A DNA stretch of 64,000 bases from Luteimonas rhizosphaerae (GCF_002849595.1 NZ_NRQR01000005.1:62001-126000); one strand, 5' to 3'; positions 46,119 to 55,141 are shown, counted from the stretch's first letter. Notes: generated by a model not told the origin, from the letters alone. Numbers and translations are program-made.

Positions 46119-46499
46119 ATGCTCACGTCCAGCAAGCTCGAGACCCTCGTCTTCTTCGTCCGCGACCTCGACCGCAGCATCGCGTTCTATCGCGATGTCC
46201 TCGGTCTGGAGGTGACCCGTCTCGATGGCCACGACGGCCCGTTCGCGACCGCCCAGGCCGGGCCGGTGATGCTGGTGTTCTTCGAGCGCGAGGTCCGGAT
46301 CGGCGAAAGCCCGATCCCGGTCTTCAGTCTGGACGGCGGCATCGACGACTGCGCCGACGCGCTGGCGGCGCAGGGCGTGGAGATCGTCGTGCCGACCAGC
46401 GCCGCGCCCGATGGCGGCTGGACGCTGGACTTCCGCGATCCGGACGGCAACGTGCTGAGCCTCTACCAGCCGGGCGATGCACCGAGGCGCGCCGTCTGA
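46119..46499 (+). CDS. VOC (glyoxalase/bleomycin resistance) superfamily protein
   Basis: 126 residues with two beta-alpha-beta-beta-beta modules. ETLVFFVRDLDRSIAFYRDVLGL is the module 1 signature, and GWTLDFRDPDGNVLSLYQPGD the module 2 end. A metal-ligand pattern is only partly visible: position 1 His is absent and Glu/Asp are candidates. A resistance or dioxygenase role should therefore not be assumed. The ATG is preceded by TTCCGGAGA. Its neighbours do not point to a pathway. Confidence 0.86.
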   Translation: MLTSSKLETLVFFVRDLDRSIAFYRDVLGLEVTRLDGHDGPFATAQAGPVMLVFFEREVRIGESPIPVFSLDGGIDDCADALAAQGVEIVVPTSAAPDGGWTLDFRDPDGNVLSLYQPGDAPRRAV

Positions 46500-46650
46500 C
46501 CGCATGCCGGAGGGCCGGCGACTGAATGGGCGACGCGTCCCGACTAGGGTCACTCCCAGATTGAGCCGCGTGCCTGCAGGCGCGAAGGTGGGGCATCGGT
46601 CCCGGGCGCCTGCCGCGATGGACCACATGGCCCGAACCGGAGACGACACG

Positions 46651-47316
46651 ATGACCGCAGTCGGCGGCGCGACCCACCACATCGCCTGGGGCGAGACGCT
46701 ATCCGGGCTGGCGGCCCGCTATGGCACGTCGGTCGACGCCCTGATGGCAGCCAACAGCCAGATCCGCGATGCCGATCTGATCTACGCCGGATCCACGCTC
46801 GTCGTGCCCGGCGCGGCCGGTGGCTCGGCCGGCGCGGACTCCGGAGGTGGCGTCGCGGGGCCGGATGTCGTGACGGGTCCCGGCAGCGTCGGCGGCGGGC
46901 GGAACGCGGCCGCGATCGCCGAGCAGTTCATCGGCCGCAATGCCGGGGAGCTGAAATACAGCGACGAGCTGCCCATGCAGTCCTGGGTGCCGAACAACGT
47001 CAACTGCGCCAACTTCGTGTCCGCGGTGCTGCAGAACGCGGGCCTGATCGACGCCGGCCAGGCCAGCGCGTCGGTGGACCAGCTCGCGTCGAACCTCAAG
47101 GGCGACGGCTGGCGGACGACGTCGCTGCAGGCCGCGCAAGCCGGCGACGTGGTGCTGATGCAGCGCGACGGCCAGTCGCACGTGGTGTTCTTCGCCGGCT
47201 TCGAGAACGGCCGGCCGACCTTCATCGGCTCCAACAACGTCAATGCCGACGGCTCGCAGCGCATCAGCTGGGGCGGCGCGTCGGGCGATTACGAGATCAT
47301 CACGCCACCGCGCTGA
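46651..47316 (+). CDS. LysM-linked cysteine (NlpC/P60 or CHAP-like) cell wall hydrolase
   Basis: 221 residues. A LysM peptidoglycan-binding domain (about 6-52, HHIAWGETLSGLAARYGTSV, then IYAGSTLVVPG) is joined by a Gly/Ser/Val linker to a papain-like hydrolase domain. NVNCANFVSAVLQNAGLI carries the candidate nucleophile Cys, AAQAGDVVLMQRDGQSHVVFF the His, and GSNNVNADGSQRI a possible third polar residue. No signal peptide is seen. The start at 46651 has GGAGA upstream; an ATG at 46627 is in frame, and longer reads into the intergenic region look non-coding. It may be exported by a specialised route or released by lysis. A clean terminator follows. Confidence 0.78.
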   Translation: MTAVGGATHHIAWGETLSGLAARYGTSVDALMAANSQIRDADLIYAGSTLVVPGAAGGSAGADSGGGVAGPDVVTGPGSVGGGRNAAAIAEQFIGRNAGELKYSDELPMQSWVPNNVNCANFVSAVLQNAGLIDAGQASASVDQLASNLKGDGWRTTSLQAAQAGDVVLMQRDGQSHVVFFAGFENGRPTFIGSNNVNADGSQRISWGGASGDYEIITPPR

Positions 47317-47337
47317 TGGCTCAGGCGTGGGACCGCA

Positions 47338-47360
47338 CGGGCCGACATCGCGTCGGCCCG
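47338..47360 (+). terminator. Rho-independent terminator of the LysM hydrolase gene
   Basis: Perfect 9-bp arms CGGGCCGAC (47338-47346) and GTCGGCCCG (47352-47360) with a 5-nt loop, followed at once by TTTCGTTT. It starts 22 nt after the stop codon. This is the clearest intrinsic terminator in the window. Confidence 0.8.
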
Positions 47361-47385
47361 TTTCGTTTGCGGTGCGATGCGGTCG

Positions 47386-47931
47386 TCAGAAGCCGAAGAG
47401 CTGGCGGGGCGCTGCGTGGCGCTCCGGCCAGGTCAGCCAGCTGACATCGGACGGACCGATCGCGTGATCAACCAGCGTCCACGCACCAGCGTCGCCGTGT
47501 TTCGCCGAAGGCGCATCCGCGCCGGGCGAAGCCGCGTGCGGTGCGGCCTGCGCCGCAGCGGCCCCGGCATCCGCATGGCCGGCAGCGCGCCCGTCCACTG
47601 GCACCTGCAGCAGGGCCACGTAGACCTCCGACATGCCGCCCTGCGCCGCGCGTTCGGCGAACGGCGTCCCCGCGTAGTCGGGCCGACCACCGTCGGCGCC
47701 GCGCAGGCTGCCCTGCAGGAACGCCCAGCGGCCGAGCCGGTCCAGCCGCTCGACCTCGACCCGCACCGTGTCGCCGAAGGCGTCGCGCACCGGCGCGGTC
47801 GCGGCCTGCAGGAGTTCGACATAACCGGCGTCGCCGGGCTGTTGCGGCGACACGGTGGACTGGGCGAATACGGCAGGCATGGCGGCTCCGAGCATCAACG
47901 CAGCGAGCGCTGCAGGGCGGGCAGGGCGCAT
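47386..47931 (-). CDS. Secreted protein of unknown function
   Basis: 181 residues. MRPARPAALAALMLGAAMPAVFAQ is a typical signal peptide, so export to the periplasm is expected. The mature part has VELLQAATAPVRDAFGDTVRVEV, then LDRLGRWAFLQGSLRGADGG and SEVYVALLQVPVDG. An Ala/His-rich low-complexity linker follows, and the end is WTLVDHAIGPSDVSWLTWPE. I do not recognise the family. The start at 47931 has GAGG upstream. It shares a strand with the SGNH lipoprotein gene, which ends 72 nt upstream. Confidence 0.75.
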   Translation of the reverse strand: MRPARPAALAALMLGAAMPAVFAQSTVSPQQPGDAGYVELLQAATAPVRDAFGDTVRVEVERLDRLGRWAFLQGSLRGADGGRPDYAGTPFAERAAQGGMSEVYVALLQVPVDGRAAGHADAGAAAAQAAPHAASPGADAPSAKHGDAGAWTLVDHAIGPSDVSWLTWPERHAAPRQLFGF

Positions 47932-48002
47932 GGGAACCTCGCGGGGGCGGCAGGTCGGGCCAGTGTCGAATGCCGCGGATTCGACCGGAGTGAACGTTCG
48001 CC

Positions 48003-48719
48003 TCAGCGCACCAGATACGGCTCGACGATGCCACGCCACAGCGCGTATCCCGCCGGGTTCATGTGCAGACGGTCGCCGATGAACAGGTCCTCGCGCGGCA
48101 CGCCGTCGGCATCGAGCATCGGCGTGAATACGTCGATGAAGGCGACGTTGCGCTGGGTCGCGGCCCAGGTCCGGACCAGGTCGTTGGTCGCGCGCTGGGC
48201 GGCGAGCAGTTCCACGCGCGAGGGACTGGGCTTGATCGCCAGCAGTGCGATCGGCGTCGCCGGCAGATCGCGACGGACGCGTGCGATGAAGGCCTGCGTA
48301 TCGGCGAGCACCTGCTGCGGCGTGCGGCCTTCGGCGACATCGTTGTCGCCGGCGTAGAGCACGATCTGGCGCGGCTGGTAGCGCACCGCGACCTCGTCGG
48401 CGTACCAGACCGCATCGCGGACCTGCGAGCCGCCGAAGCCACGGTTGAGGACCGGAATGCCCGGGAAGTCCGTCGCCAGCGTCGTCCACATCCGCACCGA
48501 CGAGCTGCCGGTGAACACGATCGGCCGCGCGGGCGGCGGGGACGCGGCGTCTTCGGCCGCGAAGCGCGCCATGTCCGTCGCCCAGACGTCGGACGACACC
48601 GGATCCAGGGCGGGCGTCACGCCTTCGTCCATCGCGGACGGCAGACCCGCGCATCCGCCGAGCAGCAGCGCAACGACCAGCAGCAACGGGACGCGGGCAC
48701 GCAGGATGCGGATCGACAT
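48003..48719 (-). CDS. SGNH/GDSL-type lipoprotein hydrolase
   Basis: 238 residues. The signal peptide ends in a lipobox (LLLGGC), so the protein should be lipid-anchored. The SGNH blocks are IVFTGSSSVRMWTTL (block I, nucleophile Ser), NRGFGGSQVRDAVWYAD (block II, Gly), IVLYAGDNDVAEGRTP (block III, Asn) and FIGDRLHMNPAGYALW (block V, Asp and His). All four catalytic residues are therefore retained. Such enzymes are esterases or acylhydrolases acting on lipids, glycans or acetylated sugars; the substrate is unknown. The start has GGAGA upstream. Confidence 0.9.
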   Translation of the reverse strand: MSIRILRARVPLLLVVALLLGGCAGLPSAMDEGVTPALDPVSSDVWATDMARFAAEDAASPPPARPIVFTGSSSVRMWTTLATDFPGIPVLNRGFGGSQVRDAVWYADEVAVRYQPRQIVLYAGDNDVAEGRTPQQVLADTQAFIARVRRDLPATPIALLAIKPSPSRVELLAAQRATNDLVRTWAATQRNVAFIDVFTPMLDADGVPREDLFIGDRLHMNPAGYALWRGIVEPYLVR

Positions 48720-48950
48720 GCGAAGTCTCCGGGAAAAGCCGGCGGCCAGTGAAACAGCCGGCCGGATGCTTTGCAAACCAGGCCGGGAACGCACTCCGCC
48801 CGGACGCCTGTGGCAAAATCGCGCCTTCGCGGCGCTTGCCGATCCTGTCCGGTCCTCCATGTCACCGATCGCCCCGCGGGCCCGCCCGGCGCGCTCCGTT
48901 CCCCGCGATGCCGCCATGCCGGTCTTGCGGGACGCGGCCGGTGACGCCTG

Positions 48951-49331
48951 ATGGCCGACGAGACCGGGCACCTGCCGCGCAGCCCCGCGCGGATGCTCAA
49001 GGCCACGGTCTGGTCGCTGCAGGGATTGCGTGCGGCCTGGCTGCACGAGTCCTCGTTCCGGCTCGAGGTCTACGCGCTGGCCGTGATGGGGCCGTTGGCG
49101 ATCTGGCTCGGCGACACCGGCATCGAACGGGCGCTGCTCCTGGGCAGCTGCCTGCTGGTGCTGGCGGCGGAGCTGCTGAATTCGGCGATCGAGGCGGTGA
49201 TCGAGCGTTACGGGCCCGAGCACCACGCGCTCGCGGGCCGGGCCAAGGACATGGGCTCGGCCGCCGTGTTCGTGCTGATGCTCAACGTGCTGCTGGTCTG
49301 GGGCCTGGTGCTGGGGCCGCGCTGGACATGA
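48951..49331 (+). CDS. dgkA: Diacylglycerol kinase
   Basis: A 126-residue inner-membrane kinase that phosphorylates diacylglycerol to phosphatidic acid, recycling lipid used in envelope glycan modification. ATVWSLQGLRAAWLHESSFRLE is the N-terminal amphipathic segment with the catalytic Glu region. LLVLAAELLNSAIEAVIERYG is the family signature around the conserved Glu-Asn-Glu, and AKDMGSAAVFVLMLNVL the last helix. The length matches E. coli DgkA (122). The start at 48951 follows no good ribosome-binding site, and the first base overlaps the stop of a short upstream frame (TGATG). Confidence 0.95.
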   Translation: MADETGHLPRSPARMLKATVWSLQGLRAAWLHESSFRLEVYALAVMGPLAIWLGDTGIERALLLGSCLLVLAAELLNSAIEAVIERYGPEHHALAGRAKDMGSAAVFVLMLNVLLVWGLVLGPRWT

Positions 49332-49398
49332 CGGCGCCGGGACATCCGTTCCGTACCATCGCCGCGACAAGAACACTTCACTCTAGGAATCACGTCCC

Positions 49399-50178
49399 AT
49401 GATGGAACTGCTGACCGACCCGCAGGTCTGGATCCTGCTGATCACGTTGAGTGCGATCGAGATCGTGCTGGGCATCGACAATCTCGTCTTCATCTCGATC
49501 GCGGTCGCCAAGCTGCCGGTCGAGAAGCGCGAGTTCGCGCGCAAGTTCGGTATCGCCGTGGCGTGCATCACGCGCATCGGCCTGCTGCTGACGCTCGCCT
49601 GGCTGGCGCGCCTGACCGATCCGCTGTTCGAGCTGTTCGGACGCGGCATCTCGGTGCGCGACCTGATCCTGATCCTCGGCGGCCTGTTCCTGGTCGTGAA
49701 GGGTGCGATGGAGATCCGCGAGCAGGTCAAGGGCGAGGATCCCGAAGCCCACGGTTCGACCGGCAAGGCAGTGGCCTCGTTCGGGACCGTGATCGCGCAG
49801 ATCGCGGTCATCGACATCGTGTTCTCGCTCGACTCGGTGATCGCCGCGGTCGGCATGGCCGGCGACTACATCCCGGTGATGGTCGCCGCGATCCTGATCG
49901 CGGTCACGGTGATGCTGCTGGCGGCCCAGCCGCTGGGCAAGTTCATCGACGCCAATCCGACGGTGAAGATGCTGGCGCTGGCCTTCATCGTGCTGATCGG
50001 TCTGTATCTGGTGCTCGACGGCTTCGGTATCCACATCCCGCGTGGCTACATCTACGGGTCGATGGGCTTCTCGGCCGCGGTCGAACTGTTGAACCTGTGG
50101 GCCAAGCGCAACGCGATGCGCGTCCGCGGCGAGCCGACGCCGCCGGTCGACGAGCCGACCCACCCCCTGCCGCGTTGA
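49399..50178 (+). CDS. TerC family integral membrane protein
   Basis: A 259-residue polytopic protein. [20 protein letters not shown] is the first TerC motif with its Glu and Asp, and [21 protein letters not shown] the paired motif in the second half. They face each other in the membrane in family models. TerC/Alx proteins are linked to manganese export and tellurite resistance. No tellurite genes are nearby. The 67-nt upstream gap is too short for the manganese riboswitch often found before such genes. lgt follows 4 nt after the stop. Confidence 0.9.
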   Translation: MMELLTDPQVWILLITLSAIEIVLGIDNLVFISIAVAKLPVEKREFARKFGIAVACITRIGLLLTLAWLARLTDPLFELFGRGISVRDLILILGGLFLVVKGAMEIREQVKGEDPEAHGSTGKAVASFGTVIAQIAVIDIVFSLDSVIAAVGMAGDYIPVMVAAILIAVTVMLLAAQPLGKFIDANPTVKMLALAFIVLIGLYLVLDGFGIHIPRGYIYGSMGFSAAVELLNLWAKRNAMRVRGEPTPPVDEPTHPLPR

Positions 50179-50182
50179 CCCG

Positions 50183-51082
50183 ATGACGATCCTCCACCAG
50201 ATCGATCCGATCGCCGTCCACCTGCCGCAGGTGGGCCCGTTCCAGCCTTCGATCCACTGGTACGGGCTGATGTACCTGCTGGCGTTCGGCGTCGCCTACC
50301 TGCTGGGCCGCAGCCGGATCCGCGCCGGGCGCCTGCCCGGCGTCAACGTCGAGCAGTTCGGCGACCTGCTGTTCTACGGCATCGTCGGCGTGGTGCTCGG
50401 CGGACGCATCGGCTACGTGCTGTTCTACGCGTTCGGTGACCTGCTGCAGAACCCGCTGATGCTGTTCAAGGTCTGGGACGGCGGCATGAGCTTCCATGGC
50501 GGCCTGCTTGGCGTGCTGGTGGCGGCGTGGTGGTGGACGCGCCGGCAGGGCCTGCACTTCTTCGACGTCATGGACTTCGTCGCGCCGTGGGTGCCGCCGG
50601 GGCTCGGCTTCGGCCGCCTCGGCAACTACATCGGGGCCGAGCTGTGGGGCAAGTACACGCAGGCCGGCTGGGGCGTGGTGTTCCCGACCGATCCCGCCTT
50701 CCGCGGCTGGTCGGCCGAACGCCTGCAAAGCGAATTCGCGACCGGCGCGCTGGACCAGTTCGCGCGGCATCCCTCGCAGCTCTACCAGGCCTTCCTCGAG
50801 GGCCTGGTGATGTTCACGGTGCTGTGGTGGTTCTCGCGCAAGCCGCGGCCGCGCTACGCGGTGTCGGGCCTGTTTGCGCTGCTGTACGGCGTGTTCCGCT
50901 TCGTCGTCGAGTTCGTGCGTGTTCCCGATGCCGAGCTCGGCTATCTGGCGTTCGGCTGGCTGACGATGGGCCAGGTGCTGTCGCTGCCGCTGATCGCGCT
51001 CGGCCTGTTCCTGCTGTGGAAGTCGCGCAGTGCGCCCACGCTGCAGCCGGTGCCGCCCGCGGCGGCCGTCGACACAAAATAA
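50183..51082 (+). CDS. lgt: Prolipoprotein diacylglyceryl transferase
   Basis: A 299-residue inner-membrane enzyme that transfers diacylglycerol from phosphatidylglycerol to the lipobox Cys of prolipoproteins. [21 protein letters not shown] opens, and [12 protein letters not shown] carries conserved Arg and Tyr. [15 protein letters not shown] has the His region, [14 protein letters not shown] is the Lgt signature with its Asn and Glu, and [13 protein letters not shown] follows. [15 protein letters not shown] is near the end. Several lipoproteins in this window need this enzyme. It is co-transcribed with terC and thyA; lgt-thyA is a common pair in proteobacteria. Confidence 0.96.
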   Translation: MTILHQIDPIAVHLPQVGPFQPSIHWYGLMYLLAFGVAYLLGRSRIRAGRLPGVNVEQFGDLLFYGIVGVVLGGRIGYVLFYAFGDLLQNPLMLFKVWDGGMSFHGGLLGVLVAAWWWTRRQGLHFFDVMDFVAPWVPPGLGFGRLGNYIGAELWGKYTQAGWGVVFPTDPAFRGWSAERLQSEFATGALDQFARHPSQLYQAFLEGLVMFTVLWWFSRKPRPRYAVSGLFALLYGVFRFVVEFVRVPDAELGYLAFGWLTMGQVLSLPLIALGLFLLWKSRSAPTLQPVPPAAAVDTK

Positions 51083-51120
51083 GCGATGCATGCATCGCCC
51101 CGATTGATCCGGAGATCGCG

Positions 51121-51915
51121 ATGAAGCAGTACCTCGATCTGCTGCAGCACGTGCTCGAGCACGGCGCCGAGAAGTCCGACCGCACCGGGACCGGCACGCG
51201 CAGCGTGTTCGGCTGGCAGATGCGCTACGACCTCAACGCCGGCTTCCCGCTGTTGACGACGAAGAAGCTGCATCTGCGTTCGATCATCCACGAGTTGCTG
51301 TGGTTCCTGCAGGGCGATACGAACGTCGCCTATCTGCGCGACCACAAGGTCAGCATCTGGGACGAATGGGCCGACGCCGACGGCGAACTGGGGCCGGTCT
51401 ACGGCAAGCAGTGGCGTCGCTGGGCGACGGCCGACGGCCGCACGATCGACCAGATGCAGTGGCTGGTCGACGAGATCCGCCGCAATCCGGATTCGCGTCG
51501 TCTGGTGGTCAGCGCCTGGAACGTCGGCGAGCTGTCGGAGATGGCGCTGATGCCGTGCCATGCGCTGTTCCAGTTCTACGTCGTCGACGGCAAGCTCAGC
51601 TGCCAGCTCTACCAGCGCAGCGGCGACATCTTCCTCGGCGTGCCGTTCAACATCGCCAGCTACGCGTTGCTGACCCACATGGTCGCGCAGGTGTGCGGGC
51701 TTGGCGTCGGCGATTTCGTGCACACGCTGGGCGATGCGCACCTGTATTCGAACCACTTTGATCAGGCGCGCGAGCAGCTGACGCGCACGCCGCGCGCGCT
51801 GCCGACGCTGCGGCTCAATCCGGACGTCACCGATCTGTTCGGGTTCCGTTTCGACGACATCGCGATCGAAGGCTACGACCCGGCGCCGGCGATCAAGGCA
51901 CCGATCGCGGTATGA
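51121..51915 (+). CDS. thyA: Thymidylate synthase
   Basis: A 264-residue enzyme that methylates dUMP to dTMP with methylenetetrahydrofolate. [18 protein letters not shown] opens, and [21 protein letters not shown] is a family block. [11 protein letters not shown] contacts phosphate, and [12 protein letters not shown] carries the nucleophile Cys. [21 protein letters not shown] and [15 protein letters not shown] follow. The length equals that of E. coli ThyA. CCGGAGA lies just upstream. Its stop overlaps the next start (ATGA), and folA follows that, so the thymidylate cycle enzymes share one transcript. Confidence 0.98.
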   Translation: MKQYLDLLQHVLEHGAEKSDRTGTGTRSVFGWQMRYDLNAGFPLLTTKKLHLRSIIHELLWFLQGDTNVAYLRDHKVSIWDEWADADGELGPVYGKQWRRWATADGRTIDQMQWLVDEIRRNPDSRRLVVSAWNVGELSEMALMPCHALFQFYVVDGKLSCQLYQRSGDIFLGVPFNIASYALLTHMVAQVCGLGVGDFVHTLGDAHLYSNHFDQAREQLTRTPRALPTLRLNPDVTDLFGFRFDDIAIEGYDPAPAIKAPIAV

Positions 51916-52460
51916 GCGATGCGCGCGCCGTCGGTGCGTTCGTCGCGACGCTGGTCGTCGCGGGCTGTCAGCAGATGCCCGTGCGAGGTGACGTCGAATC
52001 GGCAGCCGCTTGCGCCGGGGCGTCGCCGGTCGATGCCGCCGCGACGTTCTACCGGCAGGTCGTCGCCCTGGATCCCCGTGGGCTGCCATCGGCCGACGCG
52101 ATGCGCACGCTCGGCCCGCTGCTGACGTCCGGCATGCGGGCCTCGATCGCAGGCGCGCGTCTGCGGCAGCAGAGCGACATCGCCGCATCGCCGGACGACA
52201 AGCCGTCCTTCATCGAAGGCAGCCTGTTCACCAGCCTGTTCGAAGGCCCGACCGCCGTGCTGTCGGCGGCGGCGGATCCCGCTGCGCCGACGCGCGTGGC
52301 CGTCGAGCTGGCCCATGCCGGGCAGGGCGATGCGCGCTGGCGCGACCATGCGCTGATGCGCTGCGAGGACGCGCAGTGGCGCGTCGACGACATCGCGTTC
52401 GGCGGCGACTGGGACTTCGCGTCGACCGGTCGCCTGCGCGCCACGCTGGACGCCGAGTGA
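51912..52460 (+). CDS. Small lipoprotein of unknown function between thyA and folA
   Basis: 182 residues. A short signal with a lipobox ([10 protein letters not shown]) predicts a lipoprotein. The rest is soluble: [22 protein letters not shown], then [21 protein letters not shown], and late [21 protein letters not shown] followed by a WDFASTG strand. The order suggests a helical then beta fold like DUF-type periplasmic proteins, but I do not recognise the family. It overlaps thyA (ATGA) and folA (GTGA) by 4 nt each. That couples its translation to folate enzymes without an evident functional reason. Confidence 0.75.
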   Translation: MSDARAVGAFVATLVVAGCQQMPVRGDVESAAACAGASPVDAAATFYRQVVALDPRGLPSADAMRTLGPLLTSGMRASIAGARLRQQSDIAASPDDKPSFIEGSLFTSLFEGPTAVLSAAADPAAPTRVAVELAHAGQGDARWRDHALMRCEDAQWRVDDIAFGGDWDFASTGRLRATLDAE

Positions 52461-52954
52461 GCCGGCCCGCCCTGGTCCTCGTCGCGGCGCTGGATCGCCA
52501 TCGGGCGATCGGCCGCGGCAATGCGATGCCCTGGCACCTGCCCGACGACTTCCGCCACTTCAAGGCGTTGACGATCGGCAAGCCGGTGCTGATGGGGCGC
52601 AAGACTGCCGAATCGCTGGGGCGTGCCTTGCCGGGGCGTCGCAACCTCGTCCTGACGCGCAGCGGCGCGGTGCCCTTCGCGGGCATGGAAGCGGTCGCTT
52701 CGCTCGATGCGGCGCTGGCGCAGTGCGCCGCCGCCGACGAGCTCTGCGTCATCGGCGGCGGCGAGATCTATGCGCTGACCCTGCCGCTGGCGACCCGTCT
52801 GCACTTGACCCACGTCGATACCGTTGTCGACGGCGCCGATGCGTTCTTCCCCGCGTTCGACGCCGTCCGGTGGCGCGAGGTCGCGCGGACGACGCACCCG
52901 GCCGACACACGGCATGCGGTGGCGTTCGACTTCGTGGAGTACGTCGCGGTCTGA
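52457..52954 (+). CDS. folA: Dihydrofolate reductase
   Basis: A 165-residue NADPH-dependent enzyme reducing dihydrofolate to tetrahydrofolate. LVAALDRHRAIGRGNAMPWHLPDD is the N-terminal Met20-loop region; the acidic catalytic residue follows in LPDDFRHFKALT. PVLMGRKTAESLGRALPGRRNLVLTR is the cofactor block, ELCVIGGGEIYALTLPLATRLHLT the second nucleotide block, and FPAFDAVRW the end strand. Start: the GTG at 52457, overlapping the preceding stop. With thyA, it completes the dTMP cycle in one operon. Confidence 0.96.
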   Translation: MSRPALVLVAALDRHRAIGRGNAMPWHLPDDFRHFKALTIGKPVLMGRKTAESLGRALPGRRNLVLTRSGAVPFAGMEAVASLDAALAQCAAADELCVIGGGEIYALTLPLATRLHLTHVDTVVDGADAFFPAFDAVRWREVARTTHPADTRHAVAFDFVEYVAV

Positions 52955-53025
52955 CTGTCGGCAGACCGCAGGGACGATGCACCGATGCCGATGTCCGTGG
53001 TCCGGAACGCGCAGGCGTAGACGCC

Positions 53026-53859
53026 TCAGCGCGGCGGCGTCACGTCCCGCCCGGGCACCTGGACGATGCGCAGGCTGTCGGCATCAAGCTGCAACGCGGT
53101 CAGCTTGCCGCCCCACACCGCGCCGGTGTCGAGCGCGTGCACGCCGTGGCCGATGAACAGGCCCAGCGTCGACCAGTGGCCGCAGACGATCTTGAGGTCG
53201 CGCTCGGCGCGGCCGGGCACTTCGTACCAGGGGTAGAGGCCGGGCTGCTGGGTGCCGGGCACGCCCTTTTCCTCGAACGCGATGCGTCCGCGCGGCGCGC
53301 AATAGCGCATGCGGGTGAAGACGTTGATGATCGCGCGGTCGCGGTCCGGTCCCGCGAGCCGCGGCGACCGCGCCGGGCGGCCGCCGTACTTGCTCTTGTG
53401 CAGCTTGCGGTAGCCGATGCCACGCAGCTTGCGTTCGATCTCGCCGGCGTGCTGCACCGCGAGTTCGGTGGTCCACTGCGGCGCCAGACCGGCGTGCAGC
53501 ATCATCCAGCCGAGCGCACGGTCCACGTGCAGCAGCGGGCAGCCGCGCAACCAGTCCAGCAGCACGTCGCGGTCGTGCGCGAACAGCACGCCCTGCAGGT
53601 CGGCATTGACCTTGCGCTGGTCTTCCTCGCGGCGCTCGGCGATCGCCAGCAGCGACAGGTCGTGGTTGCCGAGCACGCTGACCACGTTGTCGCGCAGCGA
53701 ATGCACTAAGCGCAGGGTTTCGATCGATTCCCCGCCGCGGTTGACGAGGTCGCCGCAGAACCACAGCGTGTCGGCCGCCGGGTCGAAGCGGATCGCATCG
53801 AGCAGGCGTTGGGTCGGGCCGTAACAGCCCTGCAGGTCGCCGATGGCCCAGATCGCCAT
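53026..53859 (-). CDS. apaH: Symmetrical bis(5'-nucleosyl)-tetraphosphatase
   Basis: A 277-residue metallophosphatase that cleaves Ap4A symmetrically to two ADP and can decap Np4-capped RNA. The metallophosphoesterase motifs are WAIGDLQGCYGP (D-x-H-variant start), WFCGDLVNRGGESIETLRL (GDxxxRG), VVSVLGNHDLSLLAIA (GNHD) and a late CGHWSTLG. The length is near E. coli ApaH (280). The start overlaps the apaG stop by one base (53859). It is the last gene of the lptD-surA-pdxA-csaA-rsmA-apaG-apaH cluster. Confidence 0.96.
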   Translation of the reverse strand: MAIWAIGDLQGCYGPTQRLLDAIRFDPAADTLWFCGDLVNRGGESIETLRLVHSLRDNVVSVLGNHDLSLLAIAERREEDQRKVNADLQGVLFAHDRDVLLDWLRGCPLLHVDRALGWMMLHAGLAPQWTTELAVQHAGEIERKLRGIGYRKLHKSKYGGRPARSPRLAGPDRDRAIINVFTRMRYCAPRGRIAFEEKGVPGTQQPGLYPWYEVPGRAERDLKIVCGHWSTLGLFIGHGVHALDTGAVWGGKLTALQLDADSLRIVQVPGRDVTPPR

Positions 53860-54242
53860 CAGTGCAGGGTTCTGGGAATCGACAGCGTGAACGGCGGAAT
53901 CGGCGCATCGAAGTGCGCGCCATCGTCGCCGAGCATGTCGTAGCTGCCTTCCATCGTGCCGACGGCGGTCTTCAGCACCGCGCCCGAGGTGTAGGTGAAC
54001 GCTTCGCCGGGCTCGAGCCGCGGCTGCTCGCCGACGACGCCGTCGCCGCGGACTTCCTCGACCCGGCCGTGCGCGTCGGTGATGATCCAGTGGCGCGACA
54101 CGAGCTGCGCCGGCCGGCGGCCGACGTTGCGGATCTGGATCGTGTAGGCGAACACGTACCGGTCGTCGTCCGGCTTCGACTCGTCGTCGAGGAAGCGCGT
54201 GGCGATCTGGATTTCCAGTGTGTAGTCGGCGGTTTCGTCCAT
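53859..54242 (-). CDS. apaG: ApaG protein (DUF525)
   Basis: A 127-residue beta-sandwich protein. RYVFAYTIQIRNVGRRPAQLVSR, then HWIITDAHGRVEEVRGDGVVGEQP and LEPGEAFTYTSGAVLKTAVGTMEGSY, are the ApaG landmarks. The GVVG segment resembles a nucleotide-binding Gly loop, but a biochemical role is not firmly known. The same domain occurs in some F-box proteins. It lies directly between rsmA and apaH, as in E. coli. Confidence 0.95.
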   Translation of the reverse strand: MDETADYTLEIQIATRFLDDESKPDDDRYVFAYTIQIRNVGRRPAQLVSRHWIITDAHGRVEEVRGDGVVGEQPRLEPGEAFTYTSGAVLKTAVGTMEGSYDMLGDDGAHFDAPIPPFTLSIPRTLH

Positions 54243-54279
54243 GTGCGCCCAGTGTAGCCGCCGGGACTGAATCCTTCGA

Positions 54280-55092
54280 CTACACGGCCGGCGGCTGGTT
54301 GGCGAGACGCACGAAATCGGCGACCGCGAGCTGCTCGGCGCGCAGCTGCGGATCGATGCCGGCGGCGAGGATGAAGTCGGCGTCGCAGAGTGTGCTCAGC
54401 GCGTTGCGCAGGGTCTTGCGGCGTTGGCCGAAGGCCGCGCGGACGAGGTTGGAGAAGCGCGCGCGGTCGTCGATGCCGATGCTCGCCGGCGGCCGGGGAC
54501 GCAGACGCACGACGGCCGAATCGACCTTCGGCGGCGGATGGAATGCGCCGGGGCCCACGGTGAACAGCGCGGTGACCTCGCAATAGGCCTGCAGCATCAC
54601 GCTGAGGCGGCCGTAGACCTTGCTGCCGGGACCGGCGGCCATGCGCTCGACGACTTCCTTCTGCAGCATGAAGTGCATGTCGACGATGGCCGGCGCGTGG
54701 TCGAGCGCGTGGAACAGGATCGGCGACGACAGGTTGTAGGGCAGGTTCCCGACGAGCCGGATCGGCGTGCCGTCGGCGAGTGCGGTCAGGTCGACGTCGA
54801 GCACGTTCGCATGCACCAGCGTCAGCGCGCCGTGGGCAGCGGCCTGGGCGGTCAGCGGCGCGAGCAGGTCGCGGTCGAATTCGATCGCCGTCAGCGCGCC
54901 GTGCCGGTCGAGCAGCGGGAAGGTCATCGCGCCCTGGCCGGGACCGATCTCGACGATGCGGTCGCCGGGTGTCGGCGCGATCGCGAGCACGATCTTGTCG
55001 ATGACGCCGCGTTCGTGGAGAAAGTTCTGGCCCAGTGACTTCTTCGGCGGCGCGCCGAAGCTGCCGGGTGCGGACGGGGTGTGACGGCTCAT
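54280..55092 (-). CDS. rsmA: 16S rRNA (adenine1518-N6/adenine1519-N6)-dimethyltransferase
   Basis: A 270-residue SAM-dependent enzyme (KsgA) that dimethylates two adjacent adenosines in helix 45 of 16S rRNA late in 30S assembly. KKSLGQNFLHERGVIDKIV is the N-terminal hallmark, and RIVEIGPGQGAMTFPL is motif I. ALTAIEFDRDL follows, and LVGNLPYNLSSPILFHAL is the NLPY catalytic motif. FHPPPKVDSAVVRLRPR and FGQRRKTLRNAL complete it. The start at 55092 is the first family-consistent Met. It precedes apaG by 37 nt. Confidence 0.97.
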   Translation of the reverse strand: MSRHTPSAPGSFGAPPKKSLGQNFLHERGVIDKIVLAIAPTPGDRIVEIGPGQGAMTFPLLDRHGALTAIEFDRDLLAPLTAQAAAHGALTLVHANVLDVDLTALADGTPIRLVGNLPYNLSSPILFHALDHAPAIVDMHFMLQKEVVERMAAGPGSKVYGRLSVMLQAYCEVTALFTVGPGAFHPPPKVDSAVVRLRPRPPASIGIDDRARFSNLVRAAFGQRRKTLRNALSTLCDADFILAAGIDPQLRAEQLAVADFVRLANQPPAV

Positions 55093-55141
55093 GGCGGGGA
55101 ACTCGAAGTAGACGACGGCACGTGCGACCCGGTGCGGGGCC

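Noticed and set aside
48859..48951. A 30-codon frame ending in a TGATG overlap with dgkA, possible leader peptide
   Set aside because: It has no ribosome-binding site or conserved features, and Arg/Ala/Pro composition like other chance frames. The overlap could couple translation, but there is no support beyond position.
49332..49398. Possible manganese (yybP-ykoY) riboswitch before the TerC gene
   Set aside because: The gap is 67 nt, too short for the element, and no matching stem-loops are visible.
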